Shown: positions 18,066-28,213 of the stretch, piece by piece
Position numbering within the stretch: the first letter of the stretch is position 1
How the letters are laid out: every line of letters begins with the position of its first letter
Assembly (NCBI RefSeq): GCF_001937445.1
Contig: NZ_MSKS01000011.1
Coordinates: 1-64,000, forward strand
From: Actinomyces oris
GTDB taxonomy: Bacteria > Actinomycetota > Actinomycetes > Actinomycetales > Actinomycetaceae
Length of the DNA stretch: 64,000 bases
Reading direction: 5' to 3'
Notes under the pieces: generated by a model
Told to the model about the DNA's origin: nothing
The model's input: only the letters and a program-made list of their open reading frames with translations
Databases searched by the model: none
Made by a program: the position numbers and the translations under genes

Positions 18066-18734
18066 ATGCCTGCCCCGCTCTCGCGCACCGACTCCACGCT
18101 CGTCATCGGGCTGGGGCGCTTCGGCTCGGCCGTGGCCGCCACCCTGGACCGGTTGGGACGCGAGGTGCTGGCCGTGGAGGCCAATCCCGCGATCGTGCGC
18201 CAGTGGACCGGCCGTATCCCCCTGGTGGAGGCCGACGCCACGGACGTGGAGGCCCTCGAGCAGCTGGGCGCCACCGAGTTCGGCACCGCGGTCGTGGGGG
18301 TGGCGACCTCCCTGGAGGCCTCCGTCCTCATCACCGGTAACCTCGTGGACCTGGAGACCCCCCAGATCTGGGCCAAGGCCATCTCCCGTGCCCACGGCCG
18401 CATCCTGCGCCGTATCGGCGCCCAGCACGTCGTCTACCCCGAGTTCGACGCCGGGCAGCGCGCCGCCCACCTCGTGTCGGGTCGCATGCTCGACTACATC
18501 GAGATGGAGAAGGGCGGTTTCACCATCGTCAAGATGCGTCCGCCCACGGAACTGCACGGCTTCACCATCGGCCAGTCCAAGGTGCGCTCGCGCTACGGGA
18601 TCACGGTCTTCGGCCTCATGAGCCCGGGCGAGCCCTTCGAGTACGCCACCCCCGACACTCTGGTCTCGGCCGAGGACGTGCTCGTCGTCGGCGGGGACGC
18701 CGCCCTTCTGGAGCGCTTCGCCAACCGCGCGTGA
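18066..18734 (+). CDS. ktrA: Potassium channel gating subunit, KtrA/TrkA family
   Basis: Cytoplasmic RCK protein of 222 residues that gates KtrB. The N-terminal nucleotide-binding fold has VIGLGRFGSAVA and an acidic residue at the end of strand 2 (LAVEAN). The C-terminal RCK_C domain starts near residue 140; in other bacteria this domain binds c-di-AMP. The start at 18066 follows AGGAGA. The partner channel gene is at 13912-15534. The intervening TetR-MFS pair separates what is normally one operon. Confidence 0.92.
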   Translation: MPAPLSRTDSTLVIGLGRFGSAVAATLDRLGREVLAVEANPAIVRQWTGRIPLVEADATDVEALEQLGATEFGTAVVGVATSLEASVLITGNLVDLETPQIWAKAISRAHGRILRRIGAQHVVYPEFDAGQRAAHLVSGRMLDYIEMEKGGFTIVKMRPPTELHGFTIGQSKVRSRYGITVFGLMSPGEPFEYATPDTLVSAEDVLVVGGDAALLERFANRA

Positions 18735-18770
18735 GCCGGCCGGGCGGCCCCCCGACGCAACGGCCCTCGT

Positions 18771-19577
18771 CAGAGGCACGTCATGTGCTGTCTCCTCACT
18801 TGTGAGACATGTGAGTGTCATGACTTCTGAGACACTCGCTCGGACGGGAACCCGGGGGCGTACTGGTGGTCCTGGAGGTGAGGGTGGCCTCAAGGCGGGG
18901 CATGACGGGGTGTGGGTGTCCACAGCGCTGACATCAACCCTGCATCGGTGCTGCGCACCGAGGAAGAACCGCAGTATTCCAACGATCCCCGCTGGGAACA
19001 TTGGCGGCAGGCTCGTTCATGTCAGCGCTGTGGACACCAGGCCTCGCAGGAGCGAGTCCGGGGTTCTCGGTGGCACAGCCCGGCGCTGCCGCGGTGTGGA
19101 ACCACCGCCACGGCTGCCTCCGACCCAGCGTCGTCTGCCGCACCCAGCCCCCGCCACCTGGGGCCCATCACACGTCACCAACGTCATGACCTCAAACATC
19201 GAGCTCTATCCGGTGCCCGCGCGAAGGCCCGCAGGCCATGGTTCAACGCCGACCCCGCCCGCACCGAACCGGCTCCGCCCCGCTCCTGCCCCGAGTCGGT
19301 CTACTCCACGAGGGTCGGGATCCACTGAACACGGGTTGTGCGTACTGCACGAAGGCCCCACCCACCCGAAGTACCCCCACCCCTCCTCCAGCAGCACCCC
19401 ACCCTCGTGCAGTACATCCAGACGACACCGGCAGCCACCACAGTCACCGGGCCGGCCCCCTCCGACAGGCCCAAGCAGCAGCTCTCCCCTCCGGCAGACC
19501 CACCCCACCAGTGTCTCAGATGTCATGACATCCGAAACTCTCAGAAGTCATGAGACAACACAGCCAGAGGCACGTCA
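18771..19577. mobile_element. Decayed insertion-sequence-like element or composite MITE, non-coding
   Basis: A 13-bp direct repeat, CAGAGGCACGTCA (18771-18783 and 19565-19577), flanks 781 bases. The inner ends are imperfect inverted repeats of about 55 bases, each with two copies of a motif close to TGTCATGACTTCTGAGACA, resembling ends of IS481-type elements. No transposase is readable between them, and the open frames are Pro/Arg-rich noise. The interior holds a nested 122-bp palindromic element and an 11-bp inverted repeat (19342-19352 with 19405-19415). The right target repeat overlaps the start of the dhaM stop region. Confidence 0.65.
18916..19037. repeat. 122-bp MITE-like element, copy 1
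   Basis: Perfect 19-bp terminal inverted repeats, GTGTCCACAGCGCTGACAT and its complement, enclose 84 bases. A second element of exactly 122 bp with GTGTCCA ends lies at 63227-63348. The two align without gaps, sharing an AACCGCA...ATTCC core at their centre. No coding capacity. Confidence 0.7.
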
Positions 19578-20000
19578 GAAGGCGGCCACCTGGGAGCGCT
19601 TGGCCTCGGCGGCGCCGTCGGCCTCAGTGGCCACGGTCTGAAGATCCTTACCGATCCCGGCGGCGCCGTAGGCGCCGAGCAGCCCCTCGATGAAGGGCGC
19701 CGCCGACAGGCGCGTCCGCTCCGCCAGGGCCGGATCGAGCATCTCCAGGGCCATCTCGGCGCTCATGATCCCGCTGCCCAGGTCGGCCAGGACCAGGACG
19801 CCCTCACAGCGCTCGGTCAGGCGCTCCACTGCCTCGACGACGGCCCCGGGGTCGGTGCCCAGCCCGCCGTCGGCCAGGCCCGCAGCCGTCTCGACCGGCA
19901 CGTCGACGGCCACGATGAGCCGGCGCGCCAGGTCTTCGGCGGCCTCGGCCAGGGCACGGGAGTGGGAGACCAGGACGATGCCAACACTCACCGGACTCAC
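19575..20000 (-). CDS. dhaM: Dihydroxyacetone kinase phosphoryl-carrier subunit DhaM
   Basis: EIIA-Man-like protein that passes phosphate from the PTS (HPr) to ADP bound in DhaL. It has 141 residues, so it is the short single-domain form without the fused HPr and EI parts of E. coli DhaM. The IVLVSHSRALAEAAEDL segment holds the phospho-accepting His. LADLGSGIMSAEMALEML is the second family block. The gene overlaps dhaL by 4 bases, so translation is coupled. Its stop region abuts the decayed mobile element. Confidence 0.9.
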   Translation of the reverse strand: MSPVSVGIVLVSHSRALAEAAEDLARRLIVAVDVPVETAAGLADGGLGTDPGAVVEAVERLTERCEGVLVLADLGSGIMSAEMALEMLDPALAERTRLSAAPFIEGLLGAYGAAGIGKDLQTVATEADGAAEAKRSQVAAF

Positions 20001-20656
20001 GACGCCCTCCCGGCCACGACGTCGTCGAGGGCCGTCAGCAGCAGGACGGTGGAGGCAGCACCGGGGTCGATGTGCCCCACCGAGCGCTCCCCCAGGTAGG
20101 AGGCCCGTCCCTTGGTGGCCACCATGGGCTTGGTGGCCTCGCGCCCCTCGGCTGCGGCCCGCGCGGCGGCCGCGACACCGGCGGCGAGGTCGCCGGGATG
20201 GGCGCGCAGGGCCTCCAGGGCCGGGCTCCAGGCGTCGAGCATGGTCTTCTCCCCCGTGGTGGCGCGCCCCCGCGCGGCGATACCGCCGACCCCTGCCTCC
20301 AGGGCGCCCGCGAGCGCCTGGGCGTCGAGCGCCTCCAGGCCGACGACGGCGCCCCCGGCACGCAGGAAGAAGGTGCCGTACAGGGGGCCGGAGGCGCCCC
20401 CGACGGTGGAGACCAGGGTGGTGCCGACCTTCTTGAGCAGGGCGTCGGCACTGGCGAAGCTACCGGACTGCACCGCCTCGGCGGCGGCGGCCAGGCCGCG
20501 CTTCATGTTGGTACCGTGGTCGGCGTCACCGATGGCGGCGTCCAGCTCGGTGAGCTCCTCGGCGTGCTCGGCGATGAGCGCCGCGCTGTGGCGCACCCAG
20601 GTCGCCAGGTCCGCCACGCTCAGCGAGTGGCTCAGGGCTCCCGCGTCTGCGGTCAT
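19997..20656 (-). CDS. dhaL: Dihydroxyacetone kinase ADP-binding subunit DhaL
   Basis: The ADP-carrying subunit that phosphorylates dihydroxyacetone held by DhaK. The 219 residues include LDAAIGDADHGTNMKRG, with the three Asp/His metal ligands around the two Mg ions, and TVGGASGPLYGTFFL, with the nucleotide loop. ATG at 20656 is preceded by a GGAG-type site. A 67-base gap separates it from dhaK, and the three genes are in the order K-L-M on the minus strand. Confidence 0.92.
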   Translation of the reverse strand: MTADAGALSHSLSVADLATWVRHSAALIAEHAEELTELDAAIGDADHGTNMKRGLAAAAEAVQSGSFASADALLKKVGTTLVSTVGGASGPLYGTFFLRAGGAVVGLEALDAQALAGALEAGVGGIAARGRATTGEKTMLDAWSPALEALRAHPGDLAAGVAAAARAAAEGREATKPMVATKGRASYLGERSVGHIDPGAASTVLLLTALDDVVAGRAS

Positions 20657-20723
20657 GTCGCTTCTCCTTCAGTCTTCTTGGGGTGCCCGCACGCGATCCG
20701 GGCACCCCGATTGTGCCAGGTCC

Positions 20724-21749
<1,026 letters not shown>

Positions 21750-21756
21750 GGCGCTG

Positions 21757-21762
21757 ACGCTA
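21757..21762 (-). promoter_or_regulatory. Probable -10 of a leaderless dhaKLM promoter
   Basis: TAGCGT on the minus strand lies 7 bases before the dhaK ATG, without any Shine-Dalgarno. The rest of the 305-base gap to the next gene holds no readable gene. A T-run (CCTTTTTTCG) occurs near 22009-22018. Confidence 0.35.
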
Positions 21763-22054
21763 CCGCGCCACGGGCCCGCATGGGGCGCCTCAGGCACCGA
21801 GGACCTCGCCCCGTGCACATCGGTGCAGCCCAGGGTGGTCACGCAGGAGCGAATGCGCGCCCCAGCGCCCGGGGCGGGCATCTCCCGGAGACGGGGCCTG
21901 CCGATGCACCGCCCCGTCGGCACCGCCTCCCATCTTCCTCAACGTGAGCGCGGCCACCACCTGGCCTGAGCGTCACCCGCAGAGATTCTGGGGACTATCT
22001 GGGGAGGTCCTTTTTTCGCGGCACCACTGAGTCGATTACGGGCAGGATAGGGGT

Positions 22055-24244
22055 ATGGATCTGTCCGTCGTCGCCGTCGTGGCCACTATCGCAGCCGGTG
22101 TCTCCGTCCTGGTCGCCGTTGCCGCCGTCTTCGCCGCCCGGCGCTCGACGGCGCATGCGGACCTGGCCCTTAAGGAGGCCTCACGGATCTCCCGGGCGAG
22201 CATCTCGCGGATCAACGAGGTCCAGTCCGAGGCCAGCTCGGCCCGTCTGGCGGCACGTCACGCCGCCGAGCGGCTGCGCTCGATGACCAAGGAGCGCACG
22301 ACCCCCGACAGCGTCGCCGCCTACCGGGTCTTCCTGCGCGAGGTCGTCGAGGACTCCAAGCACCTGCTGGGCCCCGAGGGCACCGGGACGATGAAGAACG
22401 AGGCGCTGGACCGCCTGCGGGTGGGGGCCCTGGTGGGCGGCTCGGACGAGGTGCTGCGCGCCATGCGCAACTTCGCCCTCCTGCGCACCCAGCGGCCCGA
22501 GGCCCCGTGGCCCAGCGCCTACGCCATGGCCTACGCGCGCCTGGAGTCGGACCTGGTCACCGCGATCCGCAACGACCTGGGCTCCTCCGAGGAGTCCTTG
22601 ACCGCCGACCAGATCTGGGGCGCCGTCAACGCCCGCTGCGTCGACCCCGCCTTCCGGCTGGCCCTGCTCAGCCCCCTGGAGGACGTGCTGCGCAACGCCG
22701 GGCAGGACCCGACCCACTACGACCTCGACCACATCGTCAAGTTCGCCGACTACCCGAGTCCCGCCTCCCCCGCCGGGGCCAGTGGGGCCGCTGGAGCCGT
22801 GCCCGCTGCGGGCGGTCCCGGCGCCTCTGGCTCAGAGCCCCGGCGGCGCTCGCGGGGGGCGCGCAGCCGGTTGGAACGGAAGGCCTTGGCGGTGCCTTCC
22901 GGGCAGGCCACCACTGTCCTGTCCGACGCCGATGTCGTGTGGCCGCCGCTTACCCCCGGGCGCCGGGGCGGGCGCGCAGCAGCGGCGGGCCCCATGGCTG
23001 TTCCCGAGCCGGTCCGGCCGGCGGCGCCAGCAGTAGCCGCGACGACGACGGTCACCGTCCCCTCGCACACGCCGGTGCCCGAGCCATCCTCGTTGGCCGC
23101 CGCCCTGGGCGAGCGGCCCGGCGGCGCGCAGCCGTCGGACACGGCGGCTGCCGCGCTCCCTGGGGAGCTGCAGCCCGACGCGCCCTCGGGGCCGTCCACC
23201 GCCTCACTGGCCGAGGCCCTGTCACAGACCGCCGGCGCCCAGCCGGCACCGCCCCGGGAGACCTCGGCACGTGAGGGCCAGTCCCAGCAGTCCCCGGCGG
23301 GCCCGACGAGTCACCGGGCCCCCCAGGCGAGCAGAGGAGTCTTCGAGGATCCGACCCCCAGCCGCATCTCCCGGCGTCGACGCGCCCAGGCCGCCCTGAC
23401 CGGTTCATCCATGCAGGCGGCCGCGGCTCCCGATGCGGTGACGGTCTCGGGGACAGTGACGGCATCGCCCCTGTCCGCCTCCATGGTTCCGACCTCGGGT
23501 GCATCGACGGCCTCGGCCAACACCGTGGAGACCGAACCGGTCCTCGCCTCGATCCCCTCCGAGACGCCGGCCGGGCGCCACGCCACCGAGGCGCCCGCGT
23601 CACTGGCCGCAGCGGCTGCGTCCACCAGCGCTGCACCGGCCAGGCCCCAGCCGGCCCAGCCGCACCCCGAGCACGCCCTCGCCCAGGCGGGCCCGCCGCC
23701 CGCACGCCAGGACGTGTCACCGGTGAGGGCCGCGGCGGTGTCCGTGCAGACCGTCGCGGTGGCCACAGGCCCCCAGCCGTCCCCGGTGGTGCCCGCCACT
23801 GCGGGCTCGGCCACGGCCGCAGGCCCGACGGGGGCGTCCGGCTACGGACTCCTCCCGCCTCAGGGCGCGCCCCAGGCACCCGCGGAAGCGCCGGGAGGCG
23901 CCGACCGTCCCGTACCCGACCCGTCCGGCCCGCCCATCCTCACTGCGTCCCAGCATGCTGACCAGTCCTCCGCAGTGGCTGCTGCCGGAGCCGTGCCCGC
24001 CGACGCCGTCGGAGCTCACCGAGCGGCAGCGGTCATGGCTAGCAGCACTGACAGCGCTGCCGGCACTGCGCGCACAGCCGCCCCGGCCGACTCTGATCAA
24101 GAGGTCGATCCGGCCATGCAGGAGACCATGACCATTCCCACCAACCCCTCTGCTGCGACGGCCATCCCGACGGCGACGTCCTGGTCCTCGACTGCGCCGT
24201 CCCTACAGGACTCCGGTCGGCTGCCACAAGCCCGCGGCGCCTGA
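22055..24244 (+). CDS. Membrane-anchored protein with long low-complexity tail, unknown function
   Basis: A 729-residue protein I do not recognise. Residues 3-27 form a membrane helix, and about 30-80 are Ala/Arg/Glu-rich and probably coiled. Residues 80-230 look folded and helical (YRVFLREVVEDSKHLL, RTQRPEAPWPSAYAM). From 230 to the end the chain is almost all Ala, Pro, Ser, Thr, Gly and Gln, with no repeat unit. The N-terminus-out or tail-in topology cannot be decided. ATG at 22055 lacks a Shine-Dalgarno, and CAGGAT 6 bases upstream suggests a leaderless start. It may be co-expressed with the NfeD-flotillin pair downstream. Confidence 0.7.
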   Translation: MDLSVVAVVATIAAGVSVLVAVAAVFAARRSTAHADLALKEASRISRASISRINEVQSEASSARLAARHAAERLRSMTKERTTPDSVAAYRVFLREVVEDSKHLLGPEGTGTMKNEALDRLRVGALVGGSDEVLRAMRNFALLRTQRPEAPWPSAYAMAYARLESDLVTAIRNDLGSSEESLTADQIWGAVNARCVDPAFRLALLSPLEDVLRNAGQDPTHYDLDHIVKFADYPSPASPAGASGAAGAVPAAGGPGASGSEPRRRSRGARSRLERKALAVPSGQATTVLSDADVVWPPLTPGRRGGRAAAAGPMAVPEPVRPAAPAVAATTTVTVPSHTPVPEPSSLAAALGERPGGAQPSDTAAAALPGELQPDAPSGPSTASLAEALSQTAGAQPAPPRETSAREGQSQQSPAGPTSHRAPQASRGVFEDPTPSRISRRRRAQAALTGSSMQAAAAPDAVTVSGTVTASPLSASMVPTSGASTASANTVETEPVLASIPSETPAGRHATEAPASLAAAAASTSAAPARPQPAQPHPEHALAQAGPPPARQDVSPVRAAAVSVQTVAVATGPQPSPVVPATAGSATAAGPTGASGYGLLPPQGAPQAPAEAPGGADRPVPDPSGPPILTASQHADQSSAVAAAGAVPADAVGAHRAAAVMASSTDSAAGTARTAAPADSDQEVDPAMQETMTIPTNPSAATAIPTATSWSSTAPSLQDSGRLPQARGA

Positions 24245-24349
24245 GTCCAACCGGATTGTTCTTCCCACCCAAACACGGCTTCACCTCCCGGCCCGCGTGG
24301 CAGAATCCAGGTGTCGCAGGCCGAGGGGCCTGCGCGGAAGGGAGCTGGT

Positions 24350-24853
24350 GTGGGCATCTTCGCCTGGTGCGCGATCATCGGCTGCACCGTCCTGGTGTCC
24401 GGCATCCTGTTCGACGGGCTGCTGGACGCCTTCCTCCCCGATGGGCTCGTACCGATCCTCGCGCTGCCGGTGGCCGTGTTCGGCGCCATCGGCATGGGGG
24501 TGACGGCGGCGACGGGCTCGGCCGCCACGCAGGTGCCGGCGGCGGTGCTGTGGGGCGTTCCCGCCGCGGCGGCCGTCGCGTCCGGCGCGCTCATGCGCTG
24601 GCTGTGGAACCGGCTCCGGCGCTCCATGCCGTTGGACACGGCTCCGCCCACCGCCGCGGAGCTGGTCGGTGAGAAGGTCACCGTCCTGTGGTGGAAGGAC
24701 GGCAGCGGCGAGGTTCGTGCCATCACGCGCGGCAACCAGCTCACCTTGCCGGCGCGCTCCGAGCAGCCGCTGCACTCGGGGCAGAGCGCCTGGGTGCTCG
24801 ACGCCGTCGACTCCACCCTGGACATCGTCCCCTGGGAGCAGGTCAGCAGCTGA
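24350..24853 (+). CDS. NfeD-like membrane protein
   Basis: A 167-residue partner of flotillin-type proteins. Three hydrophobic segments occupy residues about 3-90. The C-terminal 65 residues (ELVGEKVTVLWWKDGSGEVR to IVPWEQV) have the small beta-barrel pattern of the NfeD OB-fold. The start is GTG at 24350, preceded by AAGGGAG. The gene next to it encodes an SPFH protein, the standard NfeD-flotillin pairing in bacterial membrane microdomains. Assignment relies on that context as much as on the sequence. Confidence 0.75.
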   Translation: MGIFAWCAIIGCTVLVSGILFDGLLDAFLPDGLVPILALPVAVFGAIGMGVTAATGSAATQVPAAVLWGVPAAAAVASGALMRWLWNRLRRSMPLDTAPPTAAELVGEKVTVLWWKDGSGEVRAITRGNQLTLPARSEQPLHSGQSAWVLDAVDSTLDIVPWEQVSS

Positions 24854-24956
24854 GCCCACCAGGGGCCGCTGACGGACCGCACGCCCCGCCCGTTGCTCGC
24901 GCCGCCTGCCCGCCGTCCTCCTTCATCCCATCTCCCCGCACAGAAAGGAACCCCGC

Positions 24957-26426
24957 ATGGACGTATCAGTCATCGGCCTGATCGTCGTCGCCGTCATCAT
25001 CGTACTGGCGGCGGTCGCCTACCTGTTCAGCCGCATCGTCGTCGTCCCCTCCAACCTCACCGGCCTGATCTCCGGGTCGAACCGGGGCACGGTCAAGATC
25101 ATCCACCCCGGTGGGCGCGACTTCGTCCTGCCGGTCATCCAGTCCATCCAGTACCTGCCCTTCACCCAGACCACGATCGGTTTCAAGGTCACCGCCGAGG
25201 ACGAGAACAAGATCAACGTCAACGTCGCCGCCGTGGCCGCCGTCAAGGTGGGCGACTCCGACGAGCAGGTGCGCGCCGCGGCCAAACGCTTCCTGGGCAA
25301 GCCCAACACGGACCAGGCCATCGCCGACTCCGCCCGCGAGGCGCTCATCGGCTCCCTGCGCTCGATCATCGGCCACATGACGGTCACCGACCTCATCTCC
25401 GACCGCGACGCCCTGCAGCGCAACGTCTTCGACGACGCCAAGAGCATCATGGCCAACATGGGTCTGGAGATCGACATGCTCCAGGTCTCCGAGATCACCG
25501 ACGCCGGCGGCTACATCGAGTCCCTGGGCGTGCCCGAGCAGCAGCGCGTCGAGAAGGACGCCCGCATCGCGCGGGCCAACGCCGAGCGCGAGGCCCGCGA
25601 CGCCGAGGTCACCTCCCGCCAGCAGATCGCCGAGCGCGAGCGCGACCTGTCGCTGCGTCAGGCCCAGCTCAAGGCCGAGACGGACAAGGCCCAGGCCGAC
25701 GCCGACTCCGCCGGCCCGATCGCCCGCGCCGCCAAGGAGCGCGAGATCGCCATCATCGGGCAGGAGGCCGCAGAGGCCAAGGCCGCCCTGACCGAGCGCG
25801 AGCTGGACTCCACGGTGCGCAAGCCCGCCGACGCCGCCCGCTACCAGCGCGAGCAGGAGGCTCAGGCCTCCAAGACCGAGGCGCTGCTGCGGGCCCAGGC
25901 CGAGGCCGAGCGCACCCGTCTGGACGCCGAGGCCCAGGCCCAGGCCACCGTGGCCCGCGCCGAGGCCGAGGCCAAGGCGACCGCGGCCCGGGCCCGCGCC
26001 GAGGCCGAGGCCATCGCGTCCCGGGGTCAAGCCGAGGCCGACACGATCCGCGCCGCCGGTGAGGCCGAGGCCAAGGCCATGAGTGACAAGGCGGACGCCC
26101 TGGCCAAGTACGGCGAGGCCGCCACCCGCCAGATGCTGCTGGACAAGGCCCCCGAGATCGCACGGGCCCTGAGCGAGCCGCTGGCCAGCGTGCGAGACCT
26201 GTCGATCATCTCCACCGAGGGCGCCTCCGCCCTGCCCAAGGCGGTGGCCAACAACGTCGAGCAGCTCGATCTCATCCTGCGCAGCCTCGTGGGTACCGGA
26301 CTGACCGACATGGTGGGCGGCCACCTGCCGGGCTCGGACGCCCCCACCGACGACGCCGACCACGCCGAGCGCGACAGCCGTGACGGCGGGGACCCGGTCG
26401 ACGTCGTCGAGCAGCCGGCGCACTGA
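24957..26426 (+). CDS. Flotillin-like SPFH-domain protein
   Basis: A 489-residue membrane scaffold protein. One N-terminal membrane helix (about 5-27) is followed by an SPFH/band-7 domain (about 30-200). Residues about 195-385 are a long Ala/Glu/Arg coiled coil with many AEAEA units. A short oligomerisation tail of about 100 residues ends acidic. The start at 24957 follows AGAAAGGA. Flotillins organise ordered membrane patches and often act with NfeD, which is encoded 103 bases upstream. A specific client cannot be read from sequence. Confidence 0.9.
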   Translation: MDVSVIGLIVVAVIIVLAAVAYLFSRIVVVPSNLTGLISGSNRGTVKIIHPGGRDFVLPVIQSIQYLPFTQTTIGFKVTAEDENKINVNVAAVAAVKVGDSDEQVRAAAKRFLGKPNTDQAIADSAREALIGSLRSIIGHMTVTDLISDRDALQRNVFDDAKSIMANMGLEIDMLQVSEITDAGGYIESLGVPEQQRVEKDARIARANAEREARDAEVTSRQQIAERERDLSLRQAQLKAETDKAQADADSAGPIARAAKEREIAIIGQEAAEAKAALTERELDSTVRKPADAARYQREQEAQASKTEALLRAQAEAERTRLDAEAQAQATVARAEAEAKATAARARAEAEAIASRGQAEADTIRAAGEAEAKAMSDKADALAKYGEAATRQMLLDKAPEIARALSEPLASVRDLSIISTEGASALPKAVANNVEQLDLILRSLVGTGLTDMVGGHLPGSDAPTDDADHAERDSRDGGDPVDVVEQPAH

Positions 26427-26457
26427 CGCTGAAGCGCCACAGACCGAGAGGGCATCC

Positions 26458-26503
26458 ACGTGGCCGGGCGCGGGACGTCTCCACCGCCCGCACCCGGCCA
26501 CGT
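26458..26503 (+). terminator. Terminator after the flotillin gene
   Basis: An 18-base stem (26458-26475 with 26486-26503) has one mismatch, a terminal mispair and a 10-base loop, 31 bases after the stop. Confidence 0.65.
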
Positions 26504-26619
26504 AGCACGCTCGCGTTGCTCAGAGTCGGCAGCGGACAGGTCACCAGCACCAGCACGTGCGGCGACGGGCTCGCCCGCCTCGGCCCGCGGCCGCTGACGG
26601 CCTCGAAGCACCAGGGCGC

Positions 26620-28002
26620 TCAGATGTCCTCGAGGGTCTCCCCCTTGGTCTCACGGGCCAGCAGGTAGACCAAGCCCCCCAGGACCAGCATGGCCGCAAA
26701 GAAGAGGAAGGCCGGGAAGACGGCCGCCAGCGGGTGCGCCAGCTCCTGGAGGCTGCCGGAGCCGATCATCGCCCCCATGAGCAGGGGCCCGAGGATCTTG
26801 GCGCTCGCACCGATGCCGTAGCCCAGGCCCAGGCCGGTCCCCCGGGCGTCGTTGGGGAACTGCTCGCCGCCGAAGGCGTTGAGGATCCCGAAGGCACCGT
26901 CGCCGAAGCCCATCGTGATGCAGATGCCGGTGAAGAAGACGACCCACGAGGTCTCCCAGTGGGCGGAGAAGGCCACGATGACCGCCCCGAGCGCCCCGAG
27001 GATCCCGAAGGAGAACAACGTCCAGCGCCGCCCGATCCGGTCGGCGAGCCAGGCCGAGGCCAGGCGCCCAAGCAGATCCACCAGGGAGACCCCCATGAAG
27101 AGCGTCCCCACGGCGTCGGCGCCGATGTCGGTGAAGCCGACCTCCAGGAGCGTCTGCCCCCAGGACTGCACGGTGAAGGAGCCCAGGATGAAGCAGAAGG
27201 AGCCGGCCGAGACGATGAGCAGGGCCCGCAGGTGCTTGCGCAGCAGCTCTCGGTAGGCGACGCGCGGCCCGGTCCGCACCGGCGGCAGGGCTCCGACGGC
27301 GTCGGGACTCAGCTCCAGGGCCCAGGCGATGGACTCGCGGGCCTCGCGCTCGCGGCCCTGGGAGAGCAGGAAGCGGGGCGACTCCGGGACGAGCCGGATC
27401 CAGGCCAGCAGGAGGATCGGGACGACCCCCAGCGCGATGAGACCGCGCCAGTTGTCATGCAGGACCCGCTGCGCCAGGGAGCCCAGGAAGAGCCCCAGCG
27501 GGATGAACACCGAGCCCAGTCCGGCCAGCAGACCCCGCTGCCTGGTGGGCACGAACTCCTGGACGAAGGGGATGGAGACGATGTTGAGGCCCCCGACGCC
27601 CACGCCGACCAGCACCCGCAGGAGGGCCAGCATCATCCACCAGCCGGTGGGGGTGAACACCGAGGCCAGGGTGAAGACGGTGAAGAGCAGGACGCACCAG
27701 AAGAAGGTGCGTCGTCGGCCCATCCGGTCGGCGGCCCGGCCCCACAGGACCGAGCCGAGCACCGTCCCGAGCCCGGAGCACGCCAGGATGACACCGGTCT
27801 CGAATCCGCCCAGGCTCCACTCCTTCTGGAGCTGGACGACGGCGAAGCCGATGAGGAACATGTCGAAGAACTCAGAGACGTTGGCGACAATCGCCAGAGC
27901 GATGATGCTTCGCTGATGGCCCGTCAGGGGCCGGGAGTCGATCTGCTCCAAAGCGCTGCCGTGCTCCACCGACGGCGTCGCGCGTCCTCTTGCTGTGCCC
28001 AT
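26620..28002 (-). CDS. MFS transporter, sugar/aromatic-acid porter type
   Basis: A 460-residue, 12-helix importer-type transporter. GRAADRMGRRRTFF in the helix 2-3 loop and its counterpart WLADRIGRRWTLF in the second half are the MFS loop motifs. VPESPRFLLSQGRE after helix 6 is the sugar-porter-type PESPR motif. It ends KGETLEDI, as many sugar or metabolite:H+ symporters do. The start is ATG at 28002. It is divergent from a transketolase gene, which would fit pentose or polyol uptake, but the substrate is an inference. Confidence 0.85.
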   Translation of the reverse strand: MGTARGRATPSVEHGSALEQIDSRPLTGHQRSIIALAIVANVSEFFDMFLIGFAVVQLQKEWSLGGFETGVILACSGLGTVLGSVLWGRAADRMGRRRTFFWCVLLFTVFTLASVFTPTGWWMMLALLRVLVGVGVGGLNIVSIPFVQEFVPTRQRGLLAGLGSVFIPLGLFLGSLAQRVLHDNWRGLIALGVVPILLLAWIRLVPESPRFLLSQGREREARESIAWALELSPDAVGALPPVRTGPRVAYRELLRKHLRALLIVSAGSFCFILGSFTVQSWGQTLLEVGFTDIGADAVGTLFMGVSLVDLLGRLASAWLADRIGRRWTLFSFGILGALGAVIVAFSAHWETSWVVFFTGICITMGFGDGAFGILNAFGGEQFPNDARGTGLGLGYGIGASAKILGPLLMGAMIGSGSLQELAHPLAAVFPAFLFFAAMLVLGGLVYLLARETKGETLEDI

Positions 28003-28213
28003 ATGCGACCCAATCTACGGGCAAGGACGGCCGCGTCCGGGGACAGGCCCCGAGTGTGAGAGACACACGCGCTCACGCCTGTACTTGCCCGCCCCCACGG
28101 AAGCGGGAAGGATCACCCTTGATACCCGCCCATGGATGCACCGCGATGCACCACCGTCACGGCGCCCGTGGCCACGGGCAAGACGCACCCTCATGCACAA
28201 GGAGTCCTCCGTT

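Noticed and set aside
18802-19641. A 279-codon plus-strand open frame inside the decayed mobile element
   Set aside because: Pro/Arg/Ser/Thr noise that crosses inverted repeats and the right target repeat and runs into dhaM on the other strand. No transposase motif.
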